From Streptomyces sp. E2N166 (GTDB lineage: Bacteria > Actinomycetota > Actinomycetes > Streptomycetales > Streptomycetaceae), in NCBI RefSeq assembly GCF_003671715.1, contig NZ_RAIF01000012.1, positions 1,092,194-1,124,765 of the forward strand: a DNA stretch of 32,572 nt, written 5' to 3'. Position 1 is the first letter of the stretch. Each line of letters opens with the position of its first letter. Shown piece after piece: positions 32,399 through 32,572 of this stretch. Under the pieces are notes generated by a model, which was not told the DNA's origin, searched no databases, and saw nothing but the letters and a program-made list of their open reading frames with translations. The position numbers and the translations under genes were made by a program.

Positions 32399-32427
32399 TC
32401 TGATTCATTCGGCTCGGGGAGCGATTC

Positions 32428-32572
32428 ATGTACGACTACGACCTCCTGGTCGTGGGGTCGGCCAACGCCGACCTCGTGATCGGCGTCGAGCGGCGGCCGG
32501 GTGCCGGCGAGACGGTGCTCGGCACCGACCTGGCCGTCCACCCGGGCGGCAAGGGCGCGAACCAGGCGGTCG
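32428..32572 (+). CDS. rbsK: Ribokinase, N-terminal part
   Basis: Only 48 codons are in the window. The ATG at 32428 has GGGGAG 7 nt upstream. The start YDYDLLVVGSANADLVIGVERRPGAGETVLG and the motif HPGGKGANQAV are the N-terminal signature of PfkB-family ribokinase (substrate-binding NAD and GGKGAN). The enzyme phosphorylates imported ribose to ribose-5-phosphate and completes the operon. It is separated from rbsCB by a hairpin and a tandem repeat, so it may have its own expression level. Confidence 0.93.
   Translation, partial: MYDYDLLVVGSANADLVIGVERRPGAGETVLGTDLAVHPGGKGANQAV

Overview
The window is about 70% G+C with strong third-position G/C bias, frequent GTG starts and a gene set typical of Streptomyces (chaplins, rodlins, an XRE/DUF397/ATPase set, an ECF41 sigma factor). 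As I remember it, gene order follows the S. coelicolor segment from chpA (SCO2716) through rdlA/rdlB, msdA (SCO2726), the copper genes, citrate synthase (SCO2736) and the ribose genes (about SCO2745-2748). This is recall, not a search.

Layout. (1) 1-2300: aerial-surface proteins: a two-repeat long chaplin (cut by the window edge), a short chaplin and two divergent rodlins. Three of these genes have clear terminators, and the two rodlin promoters share an aligned block. (2) 2326-5932: a long-chain acyl-CoA ligase behind a twin TTAC-N6-GTAA operator, and a von Willebrand A lipoprotein. (3) 6171-9700: a two-gene ABC-2 system. Its ATPase is fused to a predicted extracellular alpha/beta-hydrolase and is translationally coupled to the permease. 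(4) 10203-12634: a LppX/LprG-like lipoprotein convergent with methylmalonate-semialdehyde dehydrogenase, followed by about 780 bp with no convincing gene. (5) 13417-15337: a small HTH protein, a GNAT acetyltransferase and a zinc alcohol dehydrogenase. (6) 15410-18164: a CsoR-type operator, the copper chaperone CopZ and the P1B copper ATPase CopA. (7) 18165-18815: a gap with promoter-like sequence and a strong plus-strand terminator, possibly an unannotated small transcript. (8) 18816-22602: citrate synthase and RecD2 helicase, separated by a gap with a perfect 23-bp palindrome. (9) 22695-24951: a hypothetical protein, then DUF397 and XRE/DUF5753 genes divergent from a HATPase gene. (10) 25175-27594: a stand-alone TOPRIM protein, an ECF41 sigma factor whose C-terminal frame looks shifted by one base, and a divergent carboxymuconolactone-decarboxylase/AhpD gene. 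Both promoters of this pair match the ECF41 signature TGTCACA-N16-CGTC, in one case with a single change. (11) 27728-end: a ribose operon: twin LacI operator, rbsR, rbsA, a permease/binding-protein fusion (rbsCB) and the start of rbsK.

How they work together. The chaplins and rodlins assemble the hydrophobic rodlet layer. The copper genes form a CsoR-controlled efflux unit. ECF41 and its CMD partner form the sigma/target pair known for this ECF group. The rbs genes import and phosphorylate ribose under a local repressor. The least familiar items are the hydrolase-ABC ATPase fusion, the possible small transcript upstream of citrate synthase, the ECF41 frame change and several unassigned palindromes. 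No tRNA, rRNA, CRISPR array, insertion sequence or prophage was seen.
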